Source: Magicicada septendecula (taxonomy: Eukaryota > Arthropoda > Insecta > Hemiptera > Cicadidae). From it: 64,000 nucleotides of DNA. Of this stretch, positions 10,825-21,850 are shown one piece after another (the first letter of the stretch is position 1; every line of letters starts with the position of its first letter). The notes under the pieces were generated by a model that was not told the origin of the DNA, searched no databases, and saw nothing but the letters and a program-made list of their open reading frames with translations. The position numbers and the translations under genes are program-made. The stretch covers positions 429,127,479-429,191,478 of the forward strand of contig CM068369.1 in NCBI GenBank assembly GCA_034769895.1, in the 5' to 3' direction.

Positions 10825-13800
10825 GAAACTATAACGACCCCTCGCTGATCCATTCTATTGGGTACAATTACGGCACAAATGCGAATAAAATTACAATATT
10901 ACACAATCACTACCTTAAGAATATAAGACAAGAGTTATTAGAAGAGGAAGGAACTAATCACCGTCAGTGCACCCACGATATCGTGTACGTGACGGCACAA
11001 ATTAATGGAGTAACTGCAACCTTGATGATTGACACGGGAGCGAATGTTTCCTTAATGGACAGCACAGAGCTCAACCGCATTCAGGAGGAAAGCAGAGCAG
11101 TAATACCAACTTTACCTATTACCAATATCATCCTGATGGGAGCTACTGGACGCCAGAATAAGACTGTAAAGAAACAGGTTAGTCTGGAAGTAACCAGTCG
11201 AGGAGTTAAAATACCAATGATATTCTTGATAGCAACAGGATTGCCATTTCACAGTTTAATCGGCTGCGACATCTTACGAAAATACTCAGCTGTAATTGAT
11301 CTAAGTAGAGGAAAGTTAACTTTAAGTATGTCAGGTACAGAGTGGACGGCAGATATTATTGGAAGCATGGAATCTCCTCAAGAACGAACCGTTTACCACA
11401 TCCAAGAGATAAACAACCCAAGGTATCAAATGCCCAGTCATGAAATTGAGTACCCGACCACTAACGACAGCTTGTGGGAGGAGAAGATCAGGGAGATACG
11501 ACAATTCCAGTCAACCAACCGAACCCACTCACCAAGTCCAGATCAACTTGAAATGTTAATAAACATATATTACCAATACAGACATGTATTTTCAGACCTT
11601 CCTGGAAAGGTAAAGAACTATCAGTGTGTATTAAATTTTAAGGAACCTGTCAACTTCAACCGCAAGTCTTACCCAATTGCATACTCTCTTAAAGAAGCAG
11701 TTCGCACTGAAATCAACCAGTTGTTAAAAGACGATATTATAGAGTACAGCCAATCACCTTATACCAGCCCCATTGTTGCAATCAAAAAGAAGAATGGGAA
11801 AGTGAGACTCTGTTTAGACGCAAGAGAAATAAATAAACATTTAATTAATAACCGGACGTCTCCGGGTGAAATCGAAGAAATTTTGAAAAAGTTTCATGGA
11901 GTACAGTTCATCAGTTCGTGGGACACTGTCTGCGGCTACTGGCAGGTGGAGCTGCACCCCAACAGCCGGAAATACGTCGCATTTATATTCGAGGGACGCA
12001 ACTGCCACTTCAAACGGTTGCCCTTCGGGTTAATAAATTCTGTAGCGATATTTATACAATGTATGGACCAAGTATTGGGTCAGGAAGTGCTCAAGTTCAC
12101 TACTGTATACGTGGACGACCTATTGATTACATCTACAAACTGGGAGGAGCATTGTCGAAGAGTAGACCATGTACTGAACAAACTATCCGAAAACCATATT
12201 ACATTAAAACTAGAAAAGTCCCAACTCATTGCTAAAGAAGTGCAATTTCTAGGATTCCAACTGACAGAAGTGGGAATAACACCGTCCAAAGAAAAGATTG
12301 AGGCCATACAAAAGTTTCCAACACCCAGAAATAAAAAACAACTACAGTCATTTTTAGGGTTATGCAATTATTACCGTAAATTTCAGAATAATTACTCAGA
12401 GTTAACAACCAAATTATCTCCACAGTTATCCTCAAAGGACAAATGGACATGGGGAGCAACTCAAGAAACGATATTTCAACAAATCAAGACAAAATTCTTA
12501 GAGACAGTGATACTACATCACCCAGACTTCAACAAACCTTTCTATCTCAACTGTGATGCAAGTGACATCAGTCTAGGTTCTACTCTATACCAAGAGGATG
12601 AAGATGGAAACCATCTTGTAGTAAGTTTTGCTAGCCGAACCCTAAATAAATGCGAAAGAAATTACAATGTAACAGAGAAGGAGCTTTTAAGTGTAGTATT
12701 TGCATGCGGAAAATTCCGAACCTATATACTAGGATATTCCATTACTGTTCGGATGGATCACAAGTCCATATCCTTCTTAAAAAACTGTAAGCTAAGTCAT
12801 GGCCGTTTAGCAAGATGGACCTTAGTCTTACAGGAATACAACATAAGTTGGGAATATGTCCCAGGGAAAAAGAACATAGCAGCTGATATTCTGTCACGTG
12901 TTAATATTACCAACCAGACTTATGAAGGAGAGAAAGAGACAATAGCAAAGGTTTACAACATCTTAAAGAGTCGGACAGAATTTGAAGATGTAGTCAAGGA
13001 GGTAGAACAACACCAAAAACAAGACAGTAAGTTAGTACAAATTTTCCAAAGACTGAATGCTCAAGATGATAGAATAACCCCGTATTACTGTGTATTTAAT
13101 AATGTATTATTTGTCAAAACTAAATGTCACTATAATACTTGGAAATTAGTCATACCCAAGACACTAGAGAAGGACATCATAACGGACTACCATATTCGTT
13201 ATGGACACATGGGTGCAGTTAAAGTAATAAAAGCACTGGAGGAGCACGTATACATCAAAGACATCAACAGAAGGGTGAGAAATTATATTAAAACTTGTCA
13301 GATATGTCAAATGGTGAAGTGTACCAACGAAAGGAAGGAGGGGCAGATGATCCCCATAACCTCATCAGCCAAATTAGAGAAAGTTTTTGTGGACATCTGT
13401 GGTCCATTTCCCAGAAGTGGAGGTCGACGACAGTATAAGTATTTATTAATCATGTTCGATCATTATACTAAGTTTGTAAAGCTGTATCCGATGAATCGCG
13501 CAACTACCAACAAAATACTCAACATAGTCACACTCAATTATATACCTGAAGTGGGCTGTCCGAAGACAATAATAACGGACCATGGTACCCAATTCAAAGG
13601 ACGGAGATGGAGAGACACACTGCTGGAACATGGGGTAAAAACCTATAAAACCTCAGTGTACCATCCCAGCAGTAATCCATCCGAAAGAGTGTTAAGGGAA
13701 GTTGGACGGATTCTCAGAACCTATTGTTCCAGTCAACAATGGAAATGGAGTGAATACATCCCAGCTACAGAAGATTTTATTAATTTAGCACACCACCAGT

Positions 13801-14195
13801 CCATTGAAACAACACCTTATAACGCAATGTTCGAGAAGCCTCCACCTAGAGAGATTAGTGACATAATTCAATTTCCCCAGAGTCAAGAGTATCAATTTAA
13901 CAGGATCCACTACCATAACAAGATTATGGAAAAATTAGAACAACGAAAAAGAAAATATAAACAACAAGTGCCAACCCGAGTAATACAATATAACGTAGGA
14001 GATCAGGTACTACTGAAGAATAGGGAGTTGCCCAGCACAATGGAGGGCATCACCAAAAAACTACTAGTACTGTACATAGGCCCTTATACCATAACAAAGG
14101 ACCATAAAAATAATACGTATGAACTTACCGATATAATAAATAAAAAGGTCAAAGGTACCTATAACCAAGCATCGTTAAAGAAATACTATATGTAA
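10821..14195 (+). CDS. pol: Gypsy-A Pol polyprotein (protease, RT, RNase H, integrase)
   Basis: An open frame of about 1124 codons, probably expressed as Gag-Pol. Residue numbers count from 10821. The aspartic protease has DTGA at 71-74. Reverse transcriptase shows SPIVAIKKKNGKVR, LPFGL and the catalytic YVDD near 430. RNase H has NCDASDISLG near 577 with later TEKEL and MDHKS. Integrase has a His/Cys zinc site (YHIRYGH, CQIC near 788-831) and DDE residues in VFVDICGP (about 855), TDHGTQF (about 917) and NPSERVLREVG (about 951). A GPY/F-like module (YIGPYTI, about 1086) precedes the stop. No internal stop or frameshift is seen. It lacks an ATG because it is entered by frameshift. Domain order PR-RT-RH-IN is Ty3/gypsy. 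Confidence 0.93.
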   Translation: MRNYNDPSLIHSIGYNYGTNANKITILHNHYLKNIRQELLEEEGTNHRQCTHDIVYVTAQINGVTATLMIDTGANVSLMDSTELNRIQEESRAVIPTLPITNIILMGATGRQNKTVKKQVSLEVTSRGVKIPMIFLIATGLPFHSLIGCDILRKYSAVIDLSRGKLTLSMSGTEWTADIIGSMESPQERTVYHIQEINNPRYQMPSHEIEYPTTNDSLWEEKIREIRQFQSTNRTHSPSPDQLEMLINIYYQYRHVFSDLPGKVKNYQCVLNFKEPVNFNRKSYPIAYSLKEAVRTEINQLLKDDIIEYSQSPYTSPIVAIKKKNGKVRLCLDAREINKHLINNRTSPGEIEEILKKFHGVQFISSWDTVCGYWQVELHPNSRKYVAFIFEGRNCHFKRLPFGLINSVAIFIQCMDQVLGQEVLKFTTVYVDDLLITSTNWEEHCRRVDHVLNKLSENHITLKLEKSQLIAKEVQFLGFQLTEVGITPSKEKIEAIQKFPTPRNKKQLQSFLGLCNYYRKFQNNYSELTTKLSPQLSSKDKWTWGATQETIFQQIKTKFLETVILHHPDFNKPFYLNCDASDISLGSTLYQEDEDGNHLVVSFASRTLNKCERNYNVTEKELLSVVFACGKFRTYILGYSITVRMDHKSISFLKNCKLSHGRLARWTLVLQEYNISWEYVPGKKNIAADILSRVNITNQTYEGEKETIAKVYNILKSRTEFEDVVKEVEQHQKQDSKLVQIFQRLNAQDDRITPYYCVFNNVLFVKTKCHYNTWKLVIPKTLEKDIITDYHIRYGHMGAVKVIKALEEHVYIKDINRRVRNYIKTCQICQMVKCTNERKEGQMIPITSSAKLEKVFVDICGPFPRSGGRRQYKYLLIMFDHYTKFVKLYPMNRATTNKILNIVTLNYIPEVGCPKTIITDHGTQFKGRRWRDTLLEHGVKTYKTSVYHPSSNPSERVLREVGRILRTYCSSQQWKWSEYIPATEDFINLAHHQSIETTPYNAMFEKPPPREISDIIQFPQSQEYQFNRIHYHNKIMEKLEQRKRKYKQQVPTRVIQYNVGDQVLLKNRELPSTMEGITKKLLVLYIGPYTITKDHKNNTYELTDIINKKVKGTYNQASLKKYYM

Positions 14196-16132
14196 GGAAG
14201 TTTGTTATGAGATGTTATTATAGGGTGCCAAATATCATAAACATGTTGTACTAGAGACAGCTATAAAAAAGGGTACCTGTGAAACGTAATTGTCCCAAAC
14301 AATGAACCCAATAGAATGGAGAAGCCCAATACAACCCCAACGTATAAGCTATAAATGCAATTATTATTATAAAAGGACAAATTATATTATTGTACAACGA
14401 TTACCACAAGAGTGTTTAGTGTATAAGAAATGTTAAAAGTGTCTACCATAAAAGAATTAAACTAGTGATCAGGAGAATCATTTATTATACCCAATGTATT
14501 GAAGGTGTCTAATAGCCTATAGCCAGCCTGTTTACCATATTGTGTTATAAAAAGAGTGTGTATTATAAGTATGTGTACCAAAACTATCTGTAATATATTA
14601 AATGAGAACCGGATTTATCATATTAGATGATAGAAAAAATGTATATTATAAACCAAATAATCTAATGATATGAAAGATATCTATTATATTGTATAGAACA
14701 AAAGAGTATCATATAACAAAAATGTACATAAGATAGTGATATAAAATTACTCTAATACTCCTATATTAAATACAAGAAAAATGTTATTTAATTACCAAAT
14801 ATTGTCGGTAACAAGAATTTAAATACCAAATATTGTATACCCCTCACAAAACAAAGAAATTACATGAAACCATCCAGAATAAAGGTTTAACCAACCAACC
14901 TTTGAAGGAGTAGAGAGGAAGAATACCAAAGAGAGTTAATTAGAAAGAAGGCTACTATTATTATGGAATGAAGGGAGAGAAAGTAAACTATTATCTATTA
15001 ATATGTTAAAATAATATCGTTATATGGTATCTTAATTATCAAGTATTGTTCAAACATTGTTGAATGATTATTATCTGATATAATAGAGAAAAATGCCTAT
15101 GAATAAATAACAAAAATAAGTGTCAAAATACTACTGTTATCGAGGAATATAAAAAATATTAATTAAGCAATGAAGAAAGTATCTAATTGTATTTACCAAC
15201 AAGATATGTCAGAGAATATCTAACAAAAACGTTTAGTATATGAATACTGTAAACCCTGATAATTCAGGATAATTGTAAACTATTGATGAGAGTAAAACTT
15301 GTAAACTATTGTAAGAGTGAAATATTGTAAACTTTATATTTAAGAAACGACTGCATAATTGTATAATGATCAATATAAGTGTGTAAATTTAAGAATACTC
15401 AGATGAACCAAAACAAATGACCAACTAGTATAGAAAAGTAACAACAAGGCTAATAAAGAACATAGCCAATATGTCAAGTCTGAAAAGGAATAATTACCTG
15501 TGAAAAGAAGTATGTTAGTTAAAGTATAAAAGAATGAAATGTGATACAAATGAAACCTCTAATACCTTGAATGTTATATTGAATATGTTACATTATTGAA
15601 AAATGAATGATATGTTATATTTTATGTGTTGTGATAGTGCAACTGTTGCTACATGCAATTTTTATTTTGTCCCAGACAGAGATGAGGATGCCTCTGATTC
15701 TGAGGACGTGTAGTTGAGGAACGGCGGAGAATGGATGCCAAATAGAGCCCCTCTGACTCCGAACCCACTACAAGTGTTAGGGAATTATGTGGTAATATAT
15801 CAAGGATTATTAATAAAAAACTGTGAGGTAAAAAATGAAAGAACCATAGAGTTTATCACGAAAATAAAGATATGTAATGAGAAAGAAAAATGTATTATTG
15901 TAAGACAGGAAATTGTTCATTTAAGAAATGAAACCTATTGTAACTGAATGACTTAGAATATGAGAAACTTTAAAAATACTAGTAAGCTAAAAATTATATC
16001 ACTAGCCAAGAACTCAATCTAGTGCAACACACTAATAGAATGTTAAAATTCAATGCAGAGAGTACAAGACAAAAAGCAGTAATAATCTACTAAAACTAAA
16101 CTGAAATGATAATTTTATCAAATGTAAAATTT
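14196..16132 (+). other. Gypsy-A post-pol region without envelope gene
   Basis: A very AT-rich 2-kb stretch between pol and the 3' polypurine tract. The only longer open frame is 15714-15947 (77 codons). It is Glu/Ile/Lys-rich, with no signal peptide, transmembrane segment or recognised domain. The length is similar to a lost envelope region, but no envelope-like feature is visible. Confidence 0.6.
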
Positions 16133-16165
16133 CTCTCAAATTATCAATTTTGAGAGGGGAGTATA
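16133..16165 (+). promoter_or_regulatory. Hairpin and polypurine tract before 3' LTR
   Basis: CTCTCAAA (16133-16140) and TTTGAGAG (16149-16156) form an 8-bp stem with an 8-nt loop. The 3' arm runs into the purine tract GAGAGGGGAG (16152-16161), then TATA, then the LTR start TGTAAC. The polypurine tract is the expected plus-strand DNA primer. The overlap with a hairpin resembles the arrangement at 33836-33894. Confidence 0.75.
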
Positions 16166-18587
16166 TGTAACATGACCAAGTGTTACATAACCTAGACATA
16201 TACCCATAGAATTAATAAATATATGAAGGTAATGTAAGTAAATAGTATGATGATGAAAGTAGCAAAGAAGAGAAGGACCAACGAAGAAGAAAGAAGAAGA
16301 AGTGCCACAAGAAGCAGTAAACAAAACACTGCTTGACACTACAACCAATACTATAACTGACACAAACTAATGGACAAGCTAAATTCACTATAAGCTGTCA
16401 AGCGAGTCAGCGAATAACTTGAATGTAATCTCACATATTAATAAAAATAATTAAGTAACGACCCGAATAATATAATCTCAGCAACAGTATTTGGCTGAGA
16501 ATAAATCAACAATGACTAATAACTATCAATGCCTATGACTAAGATTAGCTATGGCCACAATATAAAAGTGAAACTGTATTACAATCTCAAATGTACTCAT
16601 AAGAAGTAAAAATAATTGTAAGAGGGAACCTTATATAAGTAAGTTACATCATCAAGGTACCAAATGTAACTAATGAACGTTATTAAGGTATAAACCCGAT
16701 GTAAAAGGTATGCCTAGGCAACGCCTCAAACGAACGATTGTCAGTAAGGTGATAAGTAGAAAGGACTACTAGTGTAAATAACATACACTGAACAATCATT
16801 ATACCAAGTGTAGCAATAAGCATTATTAATGTATTATACAAGTAACAACTCAATTATTAATGAATAGCATAGAGCGAAATAGTATAAACAAAATGTAATT
16901 AGGAAGTAAGGATAGTTCGTAACAATGTATTACATCAGTTAGTTAAGATTTAATAATTATGTTCACTAAATAAGTATAAAGACGGATATATTAGTGTTCC
17001 GACACAGACGTTTAAGTGAAAACGCGATGTGCAACACAAATAATTCATTGATAAGAGAGAATCGTAGCTGGCGTCGCTAGCAGACGACAGCGCGAAGCCA
17101 TATATCTGAACATTATTCATTAAGAAATGTCAGTGAAAGTGCAGATAAAACCAGTGTCAAACTATATCAAATTAAAGAGTAAAAAATATCCTTTAATTTG
17201 ATAGCGATACAACCACGATCGCAACTATAATAAGTGCGTGACATGCGTTAGCATCATTTGTAAATAGAAAGTAAGAAATTTGTTTGTCAAAACTAACAAC
17301 AACGACAACTGTCAATCATCTTAGCCAAAAGACGGTTAATGACGGTTGGAAAAACAATGCGTCATTTTCGTAACGTCTGGTTGAGCCAATCAGAAAATAG
17401 CTTACTAAATGAAACAATCACCTAAGCCTCATCAAAACAGGGGGTATATAACGGGAATGCGAGTAATCCCGTTACCACTTTTTGACAATCATCTCGAGCG
17501 AGCAGGTGTCGCTCGTCACATCAAATTTTATTAACTTATAGCATCATGTATTAGTGCGTCCATTGAACCATTTCAGCAACAACAAGTAACTACAATACAG
17601 TCTACATAGAATCAGTGCATCGATGTGAAGTATTTATTTTATTTAGTGCGGGATATATCGAACAGGAGAAAATAATTAACGAGTATTATAAATGGTCCAA
17701 TTTAGTCAGAAGCGGACAATTATTACCTGTTCAAAGCGCGTGTGTAGTGTAAAACCAGGGTCACTATAATCCGACCGCTGGAGTGTTTAATTAAATTTTA
17801 ATCTGAAAGATTAAAATAAAGAGGTAACATCGTGAAAATTTATTCCATTAATCTGAGTGCACTGATATATTTTTTAAACAAAATTTGTACTGACGCATAA
17901 CACCAAAACATTTCCTATGTTACACAATGACTGAATTTATTTAGTGGATTTGTCAATCCTATTTAAGAATGATGTTAGTCTTAAGTGGTCTATATAACTT
18001 TTGTGAATAATTAAGCAAGCGTGACGAATGCCTAACCTATAAATAGGTTTGATTTTTTGTTAGTAAACAACAAGGCAGTATTAGTCAGTATTGTTCTATG
18101 AAATAATTAACTTCTGTGTAGGCATGAACATTCTTTCTTGTGTTTAAAAGAATTTACGCCCGAGATATAAATAAAATTAATGTTTAAAGTAAAGTTTATC
18201 TGGACATAACCAGAAAAGTTGTTTATGCTCTGAGCTAGTGTAGTAGGGTAAGTGAACGAAATAATTTCAATTGTATACCAATGTATTTTCTTACTTATGT
18301 TTGTTTGAATTCATTATCAAGGGTACAAATAAAACCCAGTTATTAGCAGCATAACTTTGACTTAATTTATTTCGAAAAGTGAATAAATAATTAATTCAGA
18401 ATAATCAAAGTAACTGTTAGTAGAAATCATACGTTGTTGAATTTGAATTGCCATAAGGGCAATAAACACAATTTCAGTTTTTTTTAAAGAAGAGAATTAA
18501 CAATTATTTGATTCTATTAATGGGTTTTACACGGGATTTTCCCGAAATAAACCTGTGTGGCGTCCATTATTAAACAAGGTAACCTAA
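16166..18587 (+). repeat. Gypsy-A 3' LTR, first part
   Basis: 2422 bp colinear with 4596-7017. About 12 single-base differences were found by eye (for example C/A at 5088/16658 and C/T at 6983/18553). It ends with AAGGTAACCTAA (18576-18587), which is repeated at 21851-21862 as the target duplication of PLE-1. Confidence 0.93.
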
Positions 18588-18638
18588 TATATAATTACCT
18601 TAATATCCACTTTAGTGATACACAGTTTCGTCACTGAT

Positions 18639-18669
18639 GACGCGTTTCGGGACTAAGTCCCATCCTCAG
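18639..18669 (-). ncRNA. Hammerhead-ribozyme-like motif, PLE-1 left end
   Basis: On the minus strand: CTGAGGA core, one extra T, helix II GGGAC/GTCCC with loop TTA, GAAA, then the palindrome ACGCGT and C as the expected cleavage-site base. Helix I is poorly supported (about 2 bp), so this may be a weak or decayed version. Confidence 0.6.
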
Positions 18670-18835
18670 ATACATAATTAATAAACTAAAATATTAAAAT
18701 CACGACCATGATACTGGTCAAGTCAAAAATAAATAAAATAAATTATAAATCGCATGTAATAAGTTTTGCTAACCACGGCTGGAGCTCCCGCATGCGTTCA
18801 CCCGCAACCGCGATTGTCACGCGACTGGTCAAAGA

Positions 18836-20209
18836 TTAAGACAAACTGATTGCAGTGTCGAACAGGTAATTTGACGCAAAATTTACCTGGTCATTTAATA
18901 AACTGTTTTTGGTGTTACTATCTTTTAAAGCTTTATAAATTTCAAATTCCTCCAGACTATCCATCCGTCTACCCTTTTTACAAATATGCAACGCTGTTAA
19001 ATTTTCTTCGAAGTTCGTATATTTATGTCCGCTTGATATTAAATGTTGTGCAAAGTTGGACTTATTATTACTTGGCTTAGGAATATGTTCTAAAAATCTT
19101 TTATAAAAACATCTGCCAGATTGACCGATATAGAACGCATCACAATCATCACATTTTATTTTATATACACCACATTGCTTTTTTAATGGTAATTTGTTTT
19201 TGTTTTTGAAATAACTTCCTAAATTATTATTTGTTTTAAATGATAAAATATAGTTATTATCTTTAAGAACGGGTCTTAAAATATTTGGCATAATACCTGT
19301 GAAATTAGCCGAAAGATATTTATAATTTTTGTTACTTGCTTTTATAGAGTTTGAATTTTTATTTTCTAAACGTTTCCTATGCCTATTTATTATTTTGTCA
19401 ACTATTGTAGATTTATACCCGTTATTTATTGCTATTTGTTTAATAGTGCTAACCTCATTTAAGTAGTCCTCCTTTTCGAGGGGAACATTTAAAAGTCTGT
19501 TGACAAGACTGTTAAACACTGCCACTTTTTGTGTAATGGGATGATATGAATCATAGTGTATTACTGTGTCAGTACTAGTGTGTTTTCTAAAGATTTTGTA
19601 TTTTAAATTATTCCCGTTGTGTAATACAGTGAGGTCTAAAAAATTGATACTTTTGTTGTTTTCGATCTCCATAGTAAATTTTAATTTGTTATGAATTTTG
19701 TTTAGGTAATTTTTAAATAATTCTATTTGTCTGGCATTCCCGTTAAAAATAATAAAGGTATCATCTACATATCTGGAGTAATGGATGATTTTACTGGCGA
19801 AATAATTATCTTTTAAAATTTTTGTATTTTCTAAATGGTTTAGATATAGGTTCGCCAGGATGCCAGAAAGTGGAGATCCCATGGCAAGTCCTTCATTCTG
19901 TTTATAATATGCATTTTCAAATGAAAAATAGTTTTGATGAAGAATGGTTTTTAGTATCATCATCAGTTGGTTAACTTTCTGTATTTCTAAAGAACCTTTA
20001 TTCATTAAATTATGCCTGAGTAAAATTAAAGTTTCATCAATAGGCACATTAGTGTATAAATCTACTATGTCGAATGATACTAGTTTGTAGTTTGGTTGAA
20101 TTGTAACGTGGTTTATATTTTTGATAAAATCCTTATAGCTTTTAACACTCCGATTATTTTCTAAGTTGGTGTGCTCTCTGATGATTTTTACTAAGGTTTT
20201 AGCTGATTG
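18836..20209 (-). CDS. PLE-1 reverse transcriptase / GIY-YIG endonuclease, left copy (5'-truncated)
   Basis: The frame is open from the inner edge of the arm (about 20209) to the stop at 18836, with no true ATG start, so the N-terminal RT part is missing. Reading from the inner edge, it carries SFDIVDLYTNVP (RT motif A), GLAMGSPLSG (motif B) and YSRYVDDTFIIF (motif C). About 290 residues after the VPIDE point it has a GIY-YIG nuclease with GVYKIKCDDCDAFYIGQSGR and a C-terminal GRRMDSLEEFEIYKALK block. RT plus C-terminal GIY-YIG is diagnostic of Penelope-like retroelements. The protein would make cDNA at nicked targets. With the RT fingers missing it is unlikely to be active alone. Confidence 0.88.
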   Translation of the reverse strand, partial: QSAKTLVKIIREHTNLENNRSVKSYKDFIKNINHVTIQPNYKLVSFDIVDLYTNVPIDETLILLRHNLMNKGSLEIQKVNQLMMILKTILHQNYFSFENAYYKQNEGLAMGSPLSGILANLYLNHLENTKILKDNYFASKIIHYSRYVDDTFIIFNGNARQIELFKNYLNKIHNKLKFTMEIENNKSINFLDLTVLHNGNNLKYKIFRKHTSTDTVIHYDSYHPITQKVAVFNSLVNRLLNVPLEKEDYLNEVSTIKQIAINNGYKSTIVDKIINRHRKRLENKNSNSIKASNKNYKYLSANFTGIMPNILRPVLKDNNYILSFKTNNNLGSYFKNKNKLPLKKQCGVYKIKCDDCDAFYIGQSGRCFYKRFLEHIPKPSNNKSNFAQHLISSGHKYTNFEENLTALHICKKGRRMDSLEEFEIYKALKDSNTKNSLLNDQVNFASNYLFDTAISLS

Positions 20210-20211
20210 AA

Positions 20212-21561
20212 ATCATCAGAGAGCACACCAACTTAGAAAATAATCGGAGTGTTAAAAGCTATAAGGATTTTATCAAAAATATAAACCACGTTACAATTCA
20301 ACCAAACTACAAACTAGTATCATTCGACATAGTAGATTTATACACTAATGTGCCTATTGATGAAACTTTAATTTTACTCAGGCATAATTTAATGAATAAA
20401 GGTTCTTTAGAAATACAGAAAGTTAACCAACTGATGATGATACTAAAAACCATTCTTCATCAAAACTATTTTTCATTTGAAAATGCATATTATAAACAGA
20501 ATGAAGGACTTGCCATGGGATCTCCACTTTCTGGCATCCTGGCGAACCTATATCTAAACCATTTAGAAAATACAAAAATTTTAAAAGATAATTATTTCGC
20601 CAGTAAAATCATCCATTACTCCAGATATGTAGATGATACCTTTATTATTTTTAACGGGAATGCCAGACAAATAGAATTATTTAAAAATTACCTAAACAAA
20701 ATTCATAACAAATTAAAATTTACTATGGAGATCGAAAACAACAAAAGTATCAATTTTTTAGACCTCACTGTATTACACAACGGGAATAATTTAAAATACA
20801 AAATCTTTAGAAAACACACTAGTACTGACACAGTAATACACTATGATTCATATCATCCCATTACACAAAAAGTGGCAGTGTTTAACAGTCTTGTCAACAG
20901 ACTTTTAAATGTTCCCCTCGAAAAGGAGGACTACTTAAATGAGGTTAGCACTATTAAACAAATAGCAATAAATAACGGGTATAAATCTACAATAGTTGAC
21001 AAAATAATAAATAGGCATAGGAAACGTTTAGAAAATAAAAATTCAAACTCTATAAAAGCAAGTAACAAAAATTATAAATATCTTTCGGCTAATTTCACAG
21101 GTATTATGCCAAATATTTTAAGACCCGTTCTTAAAGATAATAACTATATTTTATCATTTAAAACAAATAATAATTTAGGAAGTTATTTCAAAAACAAAAA
21201 CAAATTACCATTAAAAAAGCAATGTGGTGTATATAAAATAAAATGTGATGATTGTGATGCGTTCTATATCGGTCAATCTGGCAGATGTTTTTATAAAAGA
21301 TTTTTAGAACATATTCCTAAGCCAAGTAATAATAAGTCCAACTTTGCACAACATTTAATATCAAGCGGACATAAATATACGAACTTCGAAGAAAATTTAA
21401 CAGCGTTGCATATTTGTAAAAAGGGTAGACGGATGGATAGTCTGGAGGAATTTGAAATTTATAAAGCTTTAAAAGATAGTAACACCAAAAACAGTTTATT
21501 AAATGACCAGGTAAATTTTGCGTCAAATTACCTGTTCGACACTGCAATCAGTTTGTCTTAA
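20212..21561 (+). CDS. PLE-1 reverse transcriptase / GIY-YIG endonuclease, right copy (5'-truncated)
   Basis: Mirror copy of the minus-strand gene, open from 20212 to the stop at 21561 and identical in the 403 residues from VPIDE to the C-terminal DTAISLS. It has the same RT motifs A, B and C and the same GIY-YIG domain with a CxxC pair before FYIGQSGR. The start is missing; the nearest initiation-like codon is GTG at 20350. Its 3' UTR runs outward to the hammerhead motif at 21728-21758. Confidence 0.88.
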   Translation: MIREHTNLENNRSVKSYKDFIKNINHVTIQPNYKLVSFDIVDLYTNVPIDETLILLRHNLMNKGSLEIQKVNQLMMILKTILHQNYFSFENAYYKQNEGLAMGSPLSGILANLYLNHLENTKILKDNYFASKIIHYSRYVDDTFIIFNGNARQIELFKNYLNKIHNKLKFTMEIENNKSINFLDLTVLHNGNNLKYKIFRKHTSTDTVIHYDSYHPITQKVAVFNSLVNRLLNVPLEKEDYLNEVSTIKQIAINNGYKSTIVDKIINRHRKRLENKNSNSIKASNKNYKYLSANFTGIMPNILRPVLKDNNYILSFKTNNNLGSYFKNKNKLPLKKQCGVYKIKCDDCDAFYIGQSGRCFYKRFLEHIPKPSNNKSNFAQHLISSGHKYTNFEENLTALHICKKGRRMDSLEEFEIYKALKDSNTKNSLLNDQVNFASNYLFDTAISLS

Positions 21562-21727
21562 TCTTTGACCAGTCGCGTGACAATCGCGGTTGCGGGTGAA
21601 CGCATGCGGGAGCTCCAGCCGTGGTTAGCAAAACTTATTACATGCGATTTATAATTTATTTTATTTATTTTTGACTTGACCAGTATCATGGTCGTGATTT
21701 TAATATTTTAGTTTATTAATTATGTAT

Positions 21728-21758
21728 CTGAGGATGGGACTTAGTCCCGAAACGCGTC
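21728..21758 (+). ncRNA. Hammerhead-ribozyme-like motif, PLE-1 right end
   Basis: Mirror of 18639-18669: CTGAGGA, T, GGGAC-TTA-GTCCC, GAAA, CGCGTC. The conserved CUGANGA and GAAA elements and a 5-bp helix II are all present. Helix III is only the palindrome ACGCGT, a form reported for Penelope hammerheads that may act as dimers. Helix I is weak. Confidence 0.6.
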
Positions 21759-21850
21759 ATCAGTGACGAAACTGTGTATCACTAAAGTGGATATTAAGGT
21801 AATTATATATCATATAATAAGTGATACGGTACGCAAAAAAATAAGTAATT

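Larger units (their letters stand above)
18588..21850. mobile_element. Head-to-head Penelope-like pair (PLE-1) inside gypsy-A LTR
   Basis: Arms 18588-20187 (minus copy) and 20210-21809 (plus copy) are inverted copies of 1600 bp around a 22-bp spacer (axis sum 40397). The two predicted proteins are identical over the 403 residues compared. Both copies are 5'-truncated within the RT domain and joined at their 5' ends, so their 3' ends face outward. The plus copy has a further 41 bp (21810-21850) before the 12-bp duplication AAGGTAACCTAA. Flanking duplication and the untouched LTR of the 5' side show a true insertion point. A sequencing fold-back artefact is less likely but should be excluded because the arms are so alike. 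Confidence 0.9.

Noticed and set aside
11918-12459. Short frames inside the pol RT region
   Set aside because: Out-of-frame shadows of pol, without motifs.
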